DNA of 64,000 nt from Psychromonas sp. Urea-02u-13 (lineage in GTDB: Bacteria > Pseudomonadota > Gammaproteobacteria > Enterobacterales > Psychromonadaceae). The notes beneath the pieces were generated by a model, which was not told the DNA's origin, made no database searches, and worked only from the letters and a program-made list of their open reading frames with translations. Positions 43,376-53,450 of the stretch are shown here, one piece after another. The stretch lies in NCBI RefSeq assembly GCF_002835995.1, contig NZ_PJBZ01000055.1, positions 1-64,000 of the forward strand, given 5' to 3'. Both the position numbers and the translations under genes were made by a program. Each line of letters begins with the position of its first letter. Positions within the stretch are counted from its first letter, which is position 1.

Positions 43376-44248
43376 ATGAACGAAGCAGAAAATAAAATTG
43401 ATGAGTTATTACCGCATCAATTAACAGAAAAAGCAGACGATATTGCTTATAGCAAAGCAACAAAAGCTTTTTTATCTGCTTTTTATCTTGCGATTACAGC
43501 AGGTATGTTTATTAGTTTGGCGTTTGTATTTTATATTACCGTCACCACAGGCACACAAGAAATGCCTTGGGGTATTAGTAAATTAGTCGGCGGTTTAGCA
43601 TTTAGCATGGGACTTTTATTAGTCGTTGTTGTTGGCGGTGAGCTCTTCACAAGTAGCACACTGACTTTAATCGCTAAAGCGAGCCATCGAATCACAACAG
43701 CTCGTATGTTAAAAAACTGGGCCGTTGTTTATTTTGGTAACTATGTAGGTGCAACATTCTTAGTTTTTCTTATATTTTTTGCAGGGCTTTATAACGCCGA
43801 TAATGGCCAATGGGGTCTTAACGCATTACAAGTTGCACAGCATAAATTGCACCATTCTTTTACTGAAGCAATTGCCCTTGGCATTTTATGTAACATTATG
43901 GTTTGTTTAGCAATTTGGATGGCATTTGGTGCACGTACGATTACCGACAAAATGGTCGCTGTTTTATTACCCGTCGCTATGTTTGTGGCATCTGGTTTTG
44001 AACACAGTATTGCGAACATGTTTATGGTACCAACGGGCATTATGATTCACCACTATGCGCCACCCGAGTTTTGGGCCGCTATAGGGCACTCTCCTAGCGA
44101 GTTTGCAGATATTACAAGTTTCAACTTTATTGTGAACAACCTAATTCCCGTGACTATCGGCAACATTATTGGTGGTGGCGTGATCGTAGGCTTAATGCAT
44201 TGGATGATCTATTTACGTCCGGCGCAGAAACAGAAAACAATTTTATAA
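43376..44248 (+). CDS. focA: Formate channel FocA
   Basis: Pentameric inner-membrane formate channel. From the ATG at 43376 the protein has 290 residues (E. coli 285), six spans and the FNT family motifs GGLAFSMGLLLVVVVGGELFTS and NMFMVPTGIM. An apparent start at 43307 is a TTG inside the FNR box; AGGA lies ten bases before 43376. pflB follows after 50 bp, the usual focA-pflB pair. Confidence 0.93.
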   Translation: MNEAENKIDELLPHQLTEKADDIAYSKATKAFLSAFYLAITAGMFISLAFVFYITVTTGTQEMPWGISKLVGGLAFSMGLLLVVVVGGELFTSSTLTLIAKASHRITTARMLKNWAVVYFGNYVGATFLVFLIFFAGLYNADNGQWGLNALQVAQHKLHHSFTEAIALGILCNIMVCLAIWMAFGARTITDKMVAVLLPVAMFVASGFEHSIANMFMVPTGIMIHHYAPPEFWAAIGHSPSEFADITSFNFIVNNLIPVTIGNIIGGGVIVGLMHWMIYLRPAQKQKTIL

Positions 44249-44298
44249 ACGATTTTTATATATCATTCTTTAATCTCTAACTATAAAGGTAAATCTTT

Positions 44299-46584
44299 AT
44301 GACAAAACTTAACGAAAACTTTGCATCAGCATGGACCGGTTTTGCTGGCGATACGTGGAAAACTGAAGTTAATGTTCGTGACTTCATCCAAAACAACTAC
44401 ACACCTTTTGAAGGCGACGAAAGTTTCCTAGCTGGTGCGACTAAAGCAACGGATGAGCTTTGGGAAAACGTAATGGTTGGTATCAAACAGGAAAATGCAA
44501 CACATGCACCTGTTGATTTCGATACAGACGTTATCTCTACGATCACAGCGCATGACGCTGGTTACATCAATAAAGATTTAGAAACGATTGTTGGTCTACA
44601 AACTGAAAAACCACTAAAACGTGCGATTATCCCTAACGGCGGTATTCGTATGATTGATGGATCTTGTAAAGTTTACGGTAAAGAGCTTGATGCTGGTATC
44701 CGCACAATGTACTCAGATCACCGTAAAACGCATAACCAAGGTGTATTTGATGTTTACACTGGCGACATTCTTAAATGTCGTAAATCTGGTGTACTAACAG
44801 GTTTACCAGATGCATACGGCCGTGGTCGTATCATTGGTGATTACCGTCGTGTAACTCTTTACGGTATTGATTACCTAATGGCTGAGAAAGCATCACAACA
44901 CAAGAGCTTAGAAAAAGATCTTGTTGATGGTGGCACATTAGAAGACACAATGAAATTGCGTGAAGAGATCTTCGAGCAATACCGTGCTTTAGGCCAAATG
45001 AAAGAGATGGCGGCTAAATACGGCAGCGATATCTCAGGTCCAGCAACAAACGCAAAAGAAGCAATCCAGTGGACTTACTTTGGTTACCTAGCGGCAATCA
45101 AATCTCAAAATGGCGCAGCAATGTCATTTGGTCGTACTGCTTCTTTCTTAGATATCTACCTAGAGAAAGATTTACAATCTGGTGCTATCACAGAAAGTGA
45201 CGCGCAAGAGCTTATCGATCACTTGGTAATGAAATTACGTATGGTTCGTTTCCTACGTACACCTGAATATGATGACCTATTCTCTGGTGACCCTATCTGG
45301 GCAACAGAATCTATCGGTGGTATGGGTGTTGATGGACGTACGCTAGTGACTAAATCTAGCTTCCGTTTCCTACATACTCAATACACTATGGGTCCTTCTC
45401 CAGAGCCAAACATTACTGTTTTATGGTCTGAAGCATTACCAATCAACTTCAAAAAATACTGTGCAAAAGTATCTATCGATACGTCTTCTATCCAGTATGA
45501 AAATGATGACTTGATGCGTACTGATTTCGATAACGATGACTATGCTATCGCATGTTGTGTTTCACCAATGATTGTTGGTAAACAAATGCAATTCTTTGGT
45601 GCGCGTGCCAATCTTGCTAAAACATTATTGTACTCCATCAACGGCGGCGTAGATGAGAAGTCTAAAGCACAAGTTGGCCCAACAACGATTCCAGCAATCA
45701 CAAGTGAAGTATTAGATTTTGATGAAGTTTACTCAAATCTTGATCACTTCATGGATTGGTTGGCTGAGCAATATGTGACTGCACTTAACTGTATTCATTA
45801 CATGCATGACAAGTACAGCTACGAGTCTGCGTTAATGGCATTACACGATCGTGATGTTGAACGCACAATGGCATGTGGTATTGCGGGTCTTTCAATTGCA
45901 GCGGATTCTTTAGCGGCAATTAAATACGGAACAGTTAAACCTATTCGTGATGAAGACGGCATTGCTATCGACTTTGATATCTCTGGTGATTACCCTAAAT
46001 TTGGTAATAACGATTCACGTGTTGATGATATCGCTTGTGAGCTTGTTGAAAGCTTCATGAAGAAAATTCAATCACGTAAAATGTACCGTAACGCACGTGC
46101 TACTCAGTCTATCCTTACTATTACATCTAACGTTGTATACGGTAAGAAAACAGGTAACACACCAGACGGTCGTCGTTCGGGTGCTCCTTTTGCACCAGGC
46201 GCTAACCCAATGCACGGACGTGATGAGAAAGGTGCGGTTGCATCATTAACATCAGTTTCTAAACTTCCGTTTGCTTACGCACAGGATGGTATTTCTTACA
46301 CATTCTCAATCGTACCAAACGCATTAGGTAAAACAGACGATTCACAAAAATCGAATCTTGCTGGTCTAATGGACGGTTACTTTAAGCACACCCCTGAAAT
46401 TGAAGGTGGTCAGCACTTAAACGTAAACGTAATGAACCGTGAAATGTTATTAGATGCAATGGAATATCCTGATAAGTACCCTCAGTTGACTATCCGTGTA
46501 TCTGGCTATGCAGTACGCTTTAACGCGCTAACTCCAGAGCAAAAACAAGACGTAATTACACGTACATTTACAGCTAACCTGTAA
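44299..46584 (+). CDS. pflB: Pyruvate formate-lyase (formate acetyltransferase)
   Basis: Glycyl-radical enzyme that splits pyruvate with CoA into acetyl-CoA and formate without oxygen. The 761 residues (E. coli 760) match throughout; the catalytic pair is C419-C420 (AIACCVSPM) and the radical glycine is G736 in [16 protein letters not shown]. Ribosome-binding site AAAGGT precedes the ATG. Codon use (many GGT, CGT, GTA) fits high expression. The activase gene follows after about 420 bp, an unusually long gap filled by a MITE-like element. Confidence 0.97.
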   Translation: MTKLNENFASAWTGFAGDTWKTEVNVRDFIQNNYTPFEGDESFLAGATKATDELWENVMVGIKQENATHAPVDFDTDVISTITAHDAGYINKDLETIVGLQTEKPLKRAIIPNGGIRMIDGSCKVYGKELDAGIRTMYSDHRKTHNQGVFDVYTGDILKCRKSGVLTGLPDAYGRGRIIGDYRRVTLYGIDYLMAEKASQHKSLEKDLVDGGTLEDTMKLREEIFEQYRALGQMKEMAAKYGSDISGPATNAKEAIQWTYFGYLAAIKSQNGAAMSFGRTASFLDIYLEKDLQSGAITESDAQELIDHLVMKLRMVRFLRTPEYDDLFSGDPIWATESIGGMGVDGRTLVTKSSFRFLHTQYTMGPSPEPNITVLWSEALPINFKKYCAKVSIDTSSIQYENDDLMRTDFDNDDYAIACCVSPMIVGKQMQFFGARANLAKTLLYSINGGVDEKSKAQVGPTTIPAITSEVLDFDEVYSNLDHFMDWLAEQYVTALNCIHYMHDKYSYESALMALHDRDVERTMACGIAGLSIAADSLAAIKYGTVKPIRDEDGIAIDFDISGDYPKFGNNDSRVDDIACELVESFMKKIQSRKMYRNARATQSILTITSNVVYGKKTGNTPDGRRSGAPFAPGANPMHGRDEKGAVASLTSVSKLPFAYAQDGISYTFSIVPNALGKTDDSQKSNLAGLMDGYFKHTPEIEGGQHLNVNVMNREMLLDAMEYPDKYPQLTIRVSGYAVRFNALTPEQKQDVITRTFTANL

Positions 46585-46595
46585 TAAATACGATA

Positions 46596-46624
46596 AACAG
46601 GCAATCTTTAATCATTGCCTGTTA
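46596..46624 (+). terminator. Hairpin just after pflB
   Basis: AACAGGCAAT and ATTGCCTGTT form a ten-bp stem around an eight-base loop, 12 bp after the pflB stop. No long T-run follows, so it may instead stabilise the 3' end of the message. Confidence 0.6.
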
Positions 46625-46625
46625 G

Positions 46626-46886
46626 ATACCCGTTAGTAACTAATACGCTTTAGCCAGTCACTAGCTCGGGTACTAAGACAAGGCGCAACATGATGGTAAT
46701 GGCAAGCCCTTATCAAGTGTTGCAACACAGTATTAGTATCTGAGCTAGTGACCCATAGGGCTAGTGGGAGGTAAACAGCTTCGTTGTTAGATAATTTTGA
46801 TTTAACTCGTTAGATCTTCAACTATCTGCCTAGAATCTGCTCCCCTCCCACTCGCTGGCTTTTGCATATTAGTTGCTAACGGGTAT
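46626..46886. mobile_element. MITE-like element with 29-bp imperfect terminal inverted repeats
   Basis: The ends begin ATACCCGTTAGTAACTAATA and, read on the other strand, ATACCCGTTAGCAACTAATA; similarity runs on to GCCAG, about 30 bp with few mismatches. Inside, a second inverted pair (GTCACTAGCTCGGGTACTAA with an inverse differing at two or three positions near 46730-46755) makes a long stem, and a GTGGGAGG / CCTCCCAC pair makes another. No coding frame. It sits between pflB and pflA. Confidence 0.7.
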
Positions 46887-46890
46887 AATA

Positions 46891-46928
46891 AAAAAGGTTT
46901 CATCTTCACGGATGAGGCCTTTCTTTTT
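46891..46928 (+). terminator. Intrinsic terminator between the MITE-like element and pflA
   Basis: AAAGGTTTCATC and GATGAGGCCTTT pair over 12 bp (two G-U pairs) around TTCACG, followed by a C and five Ts. Confidence 0.8.
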
Positions 46929-47004
46929 ATCTGTATATAAGTAATTATTTTTCTGTTTTCTTATTAAGAAACCATACAAATAATTAATTTTTTTGAGGTT
47001 TTTA

Positions 47005-47745
47005 ATGTCAGTAATTGGACACGTTCACTCTATTGAAACCTGTGGCACTGTTGATGGCCCTGGTATTCGTTTTATCATCTTTTTACAGGGCTGTTTAATG
47101 CGCTGTAAATACTGCCATAACCGAGATACTTGGGATCTTGATGGCGGTAAAGATATGACTGTTGAAGAATTAATGACTGAATTACTTCAGTATCGACACT
47201 TCATAGAAGCTTCCGGTGGTGGCATCACTATCTCCGGCGGTGAAGCGATGTTACAACCTGAATTTGTTAAAGCTATGTTTGAAGCCTGCCGTTTAGAGGG
47301 TATTCATACTTGTCTTGATACTAATGGTTTTGTACGCCGTATTGATGAAACCACGAAAGCCGTGCTTGATGTCGCTGACTTAGTGTTGCTTGATATCAAA
47401 CAGATGGATAACAAAAAACATATCGATTTAACTCACGTTAGTAACAAGTATACGCTTGATTTTGCACGCTATTTAGCCGAGCAAAACCAACCCGTTTATT
47501 TACGTTACGTTGTGTTACCGGGTTATACCGACTGTATTGAAGATGTGCATACGCTGGGTAAATTTATCGAGCCGATGAAAAACATCGAAAAAGTAGAGAT
47601 GTTACCGTATCACGAACTAGGCAAGCACAAGTGGACCGCAATGGGCGAGATTTACCCATTAGACGGTGTTAATCCACCACCGCGTGCAACAATGGAAGAG
47701 ATTAAAAATATCCTTCTGCAATACACTGAGCACGTTCTTTATTAA
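47005..47745 (+). CDS. pflA: Pyruvate formate-lyase activating enzyme
   Basis: Radical-SAM enzyme that puts the glycyl radical on PflB. From the ATG at 47005 (TGAGG nine bases upstream) the protein has 246 residues, equal to E. coli PflA. The iron-sulfur motif CxxxCxxC is C30, C34, C37 ([15 protein letters not shown]), followed by [17 protein letters not shown] and LDTNGF. An apparent start at 46993 is a TTG within the ribosome-binding region. Because terminators and a mobile element precede it, it likely has its own promoter. Confidence 0.95.
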   Translation: MSVIGHVHSIETCGTVDGPGIRFIIFLQGCLMRCKYCHNRDTWDLDGGKDMTVEELMTELLQYRHFIEASGGGITISGGEAMLQPEFVKAMFEACRLEGIHTCLDTNGFVRRIDETTKAVLDVADLVLLDIKQMDNKKHIDLTHVSNKYTLDFARYLAEQNQPVYLRYVVLPGYTDCIEDVHTLGKFIEPMKNIEKVEMLPYHELGKHKWTAMGEIYPLDGVNPPPRATMEEIKNILLQYTEHVLY

Positions 47746-47998
47746 CAACCTCAGGGTAAACGCATTATAAATATGCCTACCTAAGTTCAAAGGCGATTAA
47801 CCACGAAGACATGCTGGTAAGGAATACTAAGACTTATCAGTCTATTCTTCGTGTTCTCTGTGTAACGAAGTGGCTTCGTGGTTGTGGATTTTTATCCACA
47901 TGCAAAATAGGCAGGACTAAAGTCCCACTTCCTAAATACCTGCGTACTTAGGTATGCTAACCTTACATTCATATCTAATAAGCAATTTAAGAGTCCTC

Positions 47999-48817
47999 AT
48001 GTCCCCATTTATCTGCCCACTTTGCCAAAGCGCTTTTTCACAAACCAATAACACGCAAATTTGTGAAAATAACCATCATTTTGATATCGCCAAAGAGGGT
48101 TACCTTAATCTGTTACCAGTGAATGCTAAAAACTCTAAAAACCCGGGCGATAATAAAGAGATGATGATGGCACGTCGTACTTTTTTAAACAGTGGCGGTT
48201 ACTTACCACTGGCAGAAAGATTAACAACCTTAGTACAACAATTACTGGCAGATAAAGACCAAGCAACACTGCTCGATTTAGGCTGTGGCGAAGGTTATTA
48301 CACTGATTTTTTAGCGTCTCATTTGCCTGAATCAACCATTATTAACGCCTTAGATATCTCTAAAGTCGCAGTGCGTTATGCCGCCAAGCGTTATAAAGCG
48401 ATAAATTTTTGTGTTGCCAGTGCTTACGATGTACCGCTTGAAAACGACAGTCTTGATGCGCTTATTCGCATTTACGCACCGTCACTGGACAGTGAGTTAC
48501 AGCGTTTAATTAAGCAAGATGGTTACCTGATTACCGTCACCCCTGCCCCACGCCACCTTTTTGAATTACGTGAAAAAATCTACGAGCAAGTTAATGCGCA
48601 TCTTAGTGAAAATGAAGCACCCGCTGGTTTTACTAAAGTTGAGCAGATAAACCTTAACTATCCATTAAATATTAGCGATGCGCAGATCTTAAAAGATCTT
48701 ATCCAAATGACACCGTTTGCATGGAAGTTTAATGATGAAAAAATGCAGGCTTTGTTAGCAGAAGAAAAGTGGAAGATTGAATGTGATTTTAATATTGAGA
48801 TATATCAAAAGCTTTGA
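47999..48817 (+). CDS. rlmA: 23S rRNA (guanine-N1)-methyltransferase, RlmA type
   Basis: Methylates N1 of a guanine in 23S rRNA (G745 in E. coli). It begins MSPFICPLCQSAFSQTNNTQICENNHHFD, the zinc site C-x2-C...C...H, followed by KEGYLNLLP and the SAM-binding fold (ATLLDLGCGEGYYTDFLA). From 47999 it has 272 residues, like E. coli RlmA (269). The longer frame to 47954 adds 15 residues without homology. The 250 bp upstream contain short inverted repeats (AACCACGAAG / CTTCGTGGTT; TGTGGAT / ATCCACA) but no gene. Confidence 0.92.
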   Translation: MSPFICPLCQSAFSQTNNTQICENNHHFDIAKEGYLNLLPVNAKNSKNPGDNKEMMMARRTFLNSGGYLPLAERLTTLVQQLLADKDQATLLDLGCGEGYYTDFLASHLPESTIINALDISKVAVRYAAKRYKAINFCVASAYDVPLENDSLDALIRIYAPSLDSELQRLIKQDGYLITVTPAPRHLFELREKIYEQVNAHLSENEAPAGFTKVEQINLNYPLNISDAQILKDLIQMTPFAWKFNDEKMQALLAEEKWKIECDFNIEIYQKL

Positions 48818-48925
48818 GCTACGGGCTACGAGCTTTTAGCTACGAAACCATGCGTTTCGAACGATCTCAACTAATAACTCGAAGCCTACGCCTTTCGAAG
48901 CTCGTAGCTAATAACTCGAAGCTTT
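48810..48925. repeat. Palindromic GCTACGAGCTT-type repeat between convergent genes
   Basis: AAAGCTTTGAG...CTACGAGCTT near 48810-48835 recurs inverted near 48893-48924 (AGCTCGTAGC...CTCGAAGCTTT). It fills the gap between the rlmA and yfbV stop codons and can form a long hairpin, so it may end both transcripts. Confidence 0.6.
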
Positions 48926-48926
48926 G

Positions 48927-49376
48927 TTAAATCAATTCATTATTCTGTAAGAAATTATCACCACCACGTTTAAAGGCGTTTTTAAGCAATAATGCTAGGT
49001 CTAAATAACGTGGTCGCTGCACCATAATCTCATCTCTTGTATTACTGTTATTTAATTTTTTCTCTATCGCTGCATACCAAGGTAATAATTTATTAGGTAA
49101 GAAAGCGGTTGAACGTTTTCCTAACCAATACAAACCTTGTACCGGTAATCCCATCAAAAAAAGCACTAAGGTTGCGGTTGCAGGCCAATCTAACATTGTC
49201 GGGAAAAACACATTAAAGCTGATGATTAACATAATAAAAGCAGGAATAACTTTGATTGATAGGCGCGTATAAAAAGCCACCTTACTATCAACGAATAAAC
49301 AATTTAAGGTTTTTTGCTTAGGCCAATTGTTAAGATAAAAATCGCCTTGTCTAACAATATCAAAGAAAATACTCAA
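48927..49376 (-). CDS. yfbV: UPF0208 membrane protein YfbV
   Basis: Small inner-membrane protein with two spans, linked in E. coli to organisation of the Ter region. The motif MGLPVQGLYWLGKRSTAFLP is diagnostic. The start is a TTG at 49376: a perfect AGGAGG lies six bases upstream, and from there the protein has 149 residues and aligns with the E. coli start (LSIFFDIVRQGDFYLNNWPKQK with [21 protein letters not shown]). A longer frame to 49427 adds 17 residues across the ribosome-binding site. It is divergent from ackA, as in E. coli. Confidence 0.9.
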   Translation of the reverse strand: MSIFFDIVRQGDFYLNNWPKQKTLNCLFVDSKVAFYTRLSIKVIPAFIMLIISFNVFFPTMLDWPATATLVLFLMGLPVQGLYWLGKRSTAFLPNKLLPWYAAIEKKLNNSNTRDEIMVQRPRYLDLALLLKNAFKRGGDNFLQNNELI

Positions 49377-49525
49377 AAATAACCTCCTAAATGTGTCAAT
49401 AAATAGCACACAGATTACCATAAACAACGAAAGCTTAAATAGTTAATCAAAAAATTGATTTTAAATAATCTTTCCCTAAATGCACTTTGTAATTTTATTA
49501 CAGAAGCGTAGACTTTAAAAATATA

Positions 49526-49545
49526 AATGTGAGCGGCATCACTTA
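49526..49545 (+). promoter_or_regulatory. CRP-type site upstream of ackA
   Basis: TGTGAGCGGCATCACT (49528-49543) fits TGTGA-N6-TCACA with one mismatch. It is about 100 bp before the ackA ATG, between divergent yfbV and ackA. Confidence 0.65.
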
Positions 49546-49641
49546 ATGAAACTGAATAATTTATAGATGCCATGCTATCACTTCGTTAATCACACCGAGT
49601 TTGGTGTATTACATTTTCAACTTTTATTACTGGAATCTTTC

Positions 49642-50841
49642 ATGAGCAATAAATTAGTCCTTGTCCTTAACTGTGGTAGTTCATCTCTTAAATTTGCTGT
49701 CATCAATGCCACTAATGGCGATGAAGTAATCAGCGGTCTTGCAGAATGTTTTTACCTTCCCGATGCGCGTATTAAATGGAATATTTCAGGAAAGAAAGAG
49801 GCGGCTCATTTACCTTCAAAGAGCGCACATTCCGAAGCCATCTCTTATATTGTAGAAGAAATTATTAAAAAAGAGCAGGGACTTTCAGAGCAATTTGTTG
49901 CTGTTGGTCACCGTGTTGTACATGGTGGTGAAAAATTTACAGAGTCAGTCATCATCACGCCAGACGTATGCGAAAGCATTAAAGAATGTGCATCTTTAGC
50001 ACCTCTTCATAATCCAGCTGCCATTATGGGCATTAAAGCAGCACGATTAGCCTTTCCAGAATTAGACCAAATTGCTGTTTTTGATACGGCATTTCACCAA
50101 ACTATGCCTGCAACCGCGTTCCTATACTCATTGCCATACAACCTTTACAAAGAAAAAGGGGTTCGTCGTTACGGCATGCACGGAACAAGTCATCTTTTTG
50201 TGAGTCGCGAAGCGGCTAAAGCACTCAATAAACCCATTGCTGAAACCAATGTGATTACTGCACATTTAGGTAATGGCGGATCAATTACCGCGGTTAAAGG
50301 CGGTAAAAGTGTTGATACTAGTATGGGCATGACACCATTAGAAGGTTTAGTGATGGGTACGCGCTGTGGTGATATCGACCCAAGTATTATTGAGCACTTA
50401 GTCACACGTGAAGGTTATAGCCTTGAAGGTGTGATGGACATGTTACAAAAACAAAGTGGTCTATTAGGTATTTCTGGCGTATCGAGTGATTTTCGCGATA
50501 TTCAAGAAGCCTGCGAAGAAGGTAATAAAAATGCCATTTTAGCCCGTGATATTTTCTGTTACCGCTTAGCAAAATATATTGCTTCTTATGCAGTGCCATT
50601 AGGCCGTGTAGATGCACTTGTATTTACCGGCGGTATCGGTGAAAATTCAGACCTAATGCGTGAAAAAGTACTTAATTTACTCGCTGTTTTTGGTTATCAA
50701 ATAGATTCACAAAAAAATGCGACTACAAAACTCGGTAAGCAAGGTATTATCACCAAAGATGGCTCCCCTATTGCGATGGTAATTCCAACCAATGAAGAAT
50801 GGGTGATTGCACAAGATTCTGCAGCACTTGTTTCAGCTTAA
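49642..50841 (+). CDS. ackA: Acetate kinase
   Basis: Makes ATP and acetate from acetyl phosphate (reversible). From the ATG at 49642 (TGGAA eight bases upstream) it has 399 residues (E. coli 400) and begins [21 protein letters not shown], the first acetokinase signature; the second is [11 protein letters not shown]. Catalytic and binding stretches [28 protein letters not shown] and FTGGIGENS are intact. pta follows after 233 bp with a hairpin between. Confidence 0.96.
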   Translation: MSNKLVLVLNCGSSSLKFAVINATNGDEVISGLAECFYLPDARIKWNISGKKEAAHLPSKSAHSEAISYIVEEIIKKEQGLSEQFVAVGHRVVHGGEKFTESVIITPDVCESIKECASLAPLHNPAAIMGIKAARLAFPELDQIAVFDTAFHQTMPATAFLYSLPYNLYKEKGVRRYGMHGTSHLFVSREAAKALNKPIAETNVITAHLGNGGSITAVKGGKSVDTSMGMTPLEGLVMGTRCGDIDPSIIEHLVTREGYSLEGVMDMLQKQSGLLGISGVSSDFRDIQEACEEGNKNAILARDIFCYRLAKYIASYAVPLGRVDALVFTGGIGENSDLMREKVLNLLAVFGYQIDSQKNATTKLGKQGIITKDGSPIAMVIPTNEEWVIAQDSAALVSA

Positions 50842-50874
50842 TCTATAATTTAAAAAATCATCGTCAAATAGCGG

Positions 50875-50901
50875 TTTATGCGCTTTCAAAAAGCGCATAA
50901 A
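50875..50901 (+). terminator. Hairpin between ackA and pta
   Basis: TTTATGCGCTTT (50875-50886) pairs perfectly with AAAGCGCATAAA (50890-50901) around a three-base loop. There is no T-run after it, so it may be an attenuator or RNA-processing site rather than a full terminator. Confidence 0.65.
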
Positions 50902-51074
50902 ATACCAATAAAACACGAATAACTCAGCCATTGAAGCTTAGTTAAGACGATGAAACACACGGATGTATTTCCAAAGATATTTAGATAAAAACTATCTAAG
51001 CATCTATACAAAACTTATTTGAGGAGTATTACTCCTCTTTTTTATTTTACATCCTTATTAAAAAAGGAAGCGTC

Positions 51075-53258
51075 ATGTCTCGTACAATTATGCTCATTCC
51101 CATCGGCTCTGGTGTCGGTGTTACTTCTGTTAGTCTTGGAATGGTTCGCGCAATGGAACGCCAAGGTGTTGCAGTTAACTTTTTCAAACCTATTTCACAG
51201 CCTCGTAAAGGTGATACTGGTCCTGAACGTTCAACAACAACACTACGTAATGGATCATCAATCAATCCGCCAGAACCTTTTGCAATGAAGTATGCAGAAA
51301 ACCTAATTTCATCAGGTAATTCTTCTGAGTTATTAGAAAACATTGTAGAGCGCTTCCAAGAAGGCACAAAAAACAGTGATGTGATCATTGTTGAAGGATT
51401 AGTACCGACTGACAAACATCAGTTTGCTAACGAAATAAACTACAGTATCGCTAAAGCATTAAGCGCTGAGATGGTATTTGTAACACATCCAAGCAATGAT
51501 TCTTCGCAACAGCTTAAAGAACGTATGGAAATTGCTGTTTCCTCGTTTGGTGGTAAAAATAACAAACGTATCGCGGGTTGTGTGATTAACAAAGTTGGCG
51601 CACCAATGGATGAAAATGACAAACAAAGCCCAGATATGAGCGAAATGTTTGATATTCCAACGGCTGATACGCATAGCAATCTTGAAGTATTGCAAATGTT
51701 TAGTAAGAGCCCATTACCGATTTTAGGTTGTATCCCGTGGAGTGCAGACTTAATTGCACCACGTGTAAAAGATTTAGCAATACACCTTAAAGCAAAAGTA
51801 TTAAACGAAGGTGACTTAGAAAACCGTCGTTTACATTCTGTAACTTTCTGTGCGCGCTCTATTCCTAACATGATTGAACATTTTAAAGCGGGTTCAATGT
51901 TAGTAACTTCTGGCGACCGTAGTGATGTAATTATCGCAGCGTGTTTAGCAGTAATGAATGGCATGCAAATTGGTTGTTTATTACTAACAGGTGATTACCC
52001 ACCTGAAGAAGAAGTAATGAAACTGTGTAACCGTGCAATGGAATCTGGTTTACCGATTCTATTAATCAAGAGTAATACGTGGCAGACAGCGCAACGTCTA
52101 CAAGATTTCAACATGGAAATTCCAGTTGATGATGTTGAACGTATTGAAAAAGTACAAGAATACATTGCGGGTCATATCGACAAACATTGGTTAAACACGT
52201 TAACTGAAGATTCTTCATTAACACGTCGTTTATCGCCACCAGCATTCCGTTACCACTTAACGGAGCTAGCACGTAAAGCGAACCAACGTATCGTATTACC
52301 TGAAGGTGAAGAGCCACGTACTATCCAAGCTGCACTTATCTGTGCGCAACGTGGTATCGCAAAACCTGTTTTATTAGGTAACCCTGAAGAGATACACCGC
52401 ATTGCAACACAACAAGGCATTAAATTAACGGATGATGTTGAAATCATTAATCCAAATGATGTACTTGAAAACTACGTAGCGCCAATGGTTGAATTACGTA
52501 AAGCTAAAGGTCTTACAGAAGTTGTTGCTCGTGAGCAATTACAAGATCCTGTGGTACTAGGCACAATGATGTTGGCTGAAAATGAAGTGGCTGGTCTTGT
52601 TTCTGGTGCAGTTCACACAACGGCTAATACTATTCGTCCACCGCTACAGTTAATTAAAACAGCACCGGGTGCGAGCATTGTTTCTTCTATCTTCTTCATG
52701 TTATTACCTGATCAAGTATTGGTTTACGGAGATTGTGCAATCAATCCAGACCCAACAGCGGATCAATTAGCAGATATCGCGATTCAATCAGCTGATTCTG
52801 CAATTGCCTTTGGTATTGACCCTAAAGTAGCGATGATCAGTTACTCAACAGGTGATTCAGGCGCAGGATCTGACGTAGAGAAAGTACGTGAAGCAACTAA
52901 AATCGCACAACAACGTCGTCCAGATTTATTAATTGATGGACCACTACAGTACGATGCAGCGGTAATGGAAAACGTAGCAGCAAGTAAAGCGCCAAACTCT
53001 AAAGTAGCGGGTAAAGCGACTGTATTTATCTTCCCAGATTTGAATACAGGTAATACTACTTACAAAGCAGTACAACGTAGTGCAGACCTAATCAGTATCG
53101 GTCCTATGCTTCAAGGTATGCGTAAACCAGTGAACGATTTGTCTCGTGGTGCACTAGTAGACGATATCGTTTACACAATCGCATTAACAGCGATTCAAGC
53201 AACACAAGCAGCTGAAAAAGAAGCAGAAGCAAAGCAAGCGCTAATCGCGACTGTATAA
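51075..53258 (+). CDS. pta: Phosphate acetyltransferase
   Basis: Converts acetyl-CoA and phosphate to acetyl phosphate, the substrate of AckA. The 727 residues (E. coli 714) run: N-terminal P-loop-like domain ([29 protein letters not shown]), middle DRTGG domain, and the C-terminal catalytic PTA_PTB domain (about 395-715: [70 protein letters not shown]). AAAAGGAAGCGTC gives the ribosome-binding site. A very strong terminator follows at 53324. Confidence 0.96.
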   Translation: MSRTIMLIPIGSGVGVTSVSLGMVRAMERQGVAVNFFKPISQPRKGDTGPERSTTTLRNGSSINPPEPFAMKYAENLISSGNSSELLENIVERFQEGTKNSDVIIVEGLVPTDKHQFANEINYSIAKALSAEMVFVTHPSNDSSQQLKERMEIAVSSFGGKNNKRIAGCVINKVGAPMDENDKQSPDMSEMFDIPTADTHSNLEVLQMFSKSPLPILGCIPWSADLIAPRVKDLAIHLKAKVLNEGDLENRRLHSVTFCARSIPNMIEHFKAGSMLVTSGDRSDVIIAACLAVMNGMQIGCLLLTGDYPPEEEVMKLCNRAMESGLPILLIKSNTWQTAQRLQDFNMEIPVDDVERIEKVQEYIAGHIDKHWLNTLTEDSSLTRRLSPPAFRYHLTELARKANQRIVLPEGEEPRTIQAALICAQRGIAKPVLLGNPEEIHRIATQQGIKLTDDVEIINPNDVLENYVAPMVELRKAKGLTEVVAREQLQDPVVLGTMMLAENEVAGLVSGAVHTTANTIRPPLQLIKTAPGASIVSSIFFMLLPDQVLVYGDCAINPDPTADQLADIAIQSADSAIAFGIDPKVAMISYSTGDSGAGSDVEKVREATKIAQQRRPDLLIDGPLQYDAAVMENVAASKAPNSKVAGKATVFIFPDLNTGNTTYKAVQRSADLISIGPMLQGMRKPVNDLSRGALVDDIVYTIALTAIQATQAAEKEAEAKQALIATV

Positions 53259-53264
53259 AAATAG

Positions 53265-53450
53265 TTTTTAGCTGTCAGTTAAAACCAGCTTTTAGCTGTC
53301 AGCCATCGGCTGTCAGTTAAACATAAAAAAGGCCCCGTTCATTATGGTTAACATAATGAACGGGGCCTTTTTGTTACGGCAAGCTGCCGTTATCTTTCAG
53401 CTGACAGCTAAAAACTGACCGCTGATAGCTTCTCAGCCTTCTAGCTTTCT
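53265..53450. repeat. AGCTGTCAG-type degenerate repeats around the pta terminator
   Basis: The words TTTTAGCTGTCAG, CGGCTGTCAGTTAAA and CAGCTGACAGCTAAAAACTGAC occur on both sides of the terminator, as they do at 42.1-42.5 kb. The end runs into a CTTCTAGCTTTCTAGCTTTCTA repeat at the stop of the next gene. Confidence 0.65.
53324..53372. terminator. Strong bidirectional terminator after pta
   Basis: GGCCCCGTTCATTATG (53331-53346) pairs perfectly over 16 bp with its inverse (53352-53367), with six As before and five Ts after. It ends pta and, on the other strand, the methyltransferase gene. Confidence 0.95.

Noticed and set aside
47773-47956. Second MITE between pflA and rlmA
   Set aside because: Inverted pairs (AACCACGAAG/CTTCGTGGTT and TGCCTACCTAAGT/ACTTAGGTATGC) exist but are short and not nested at clear element ends; evidence too thin.
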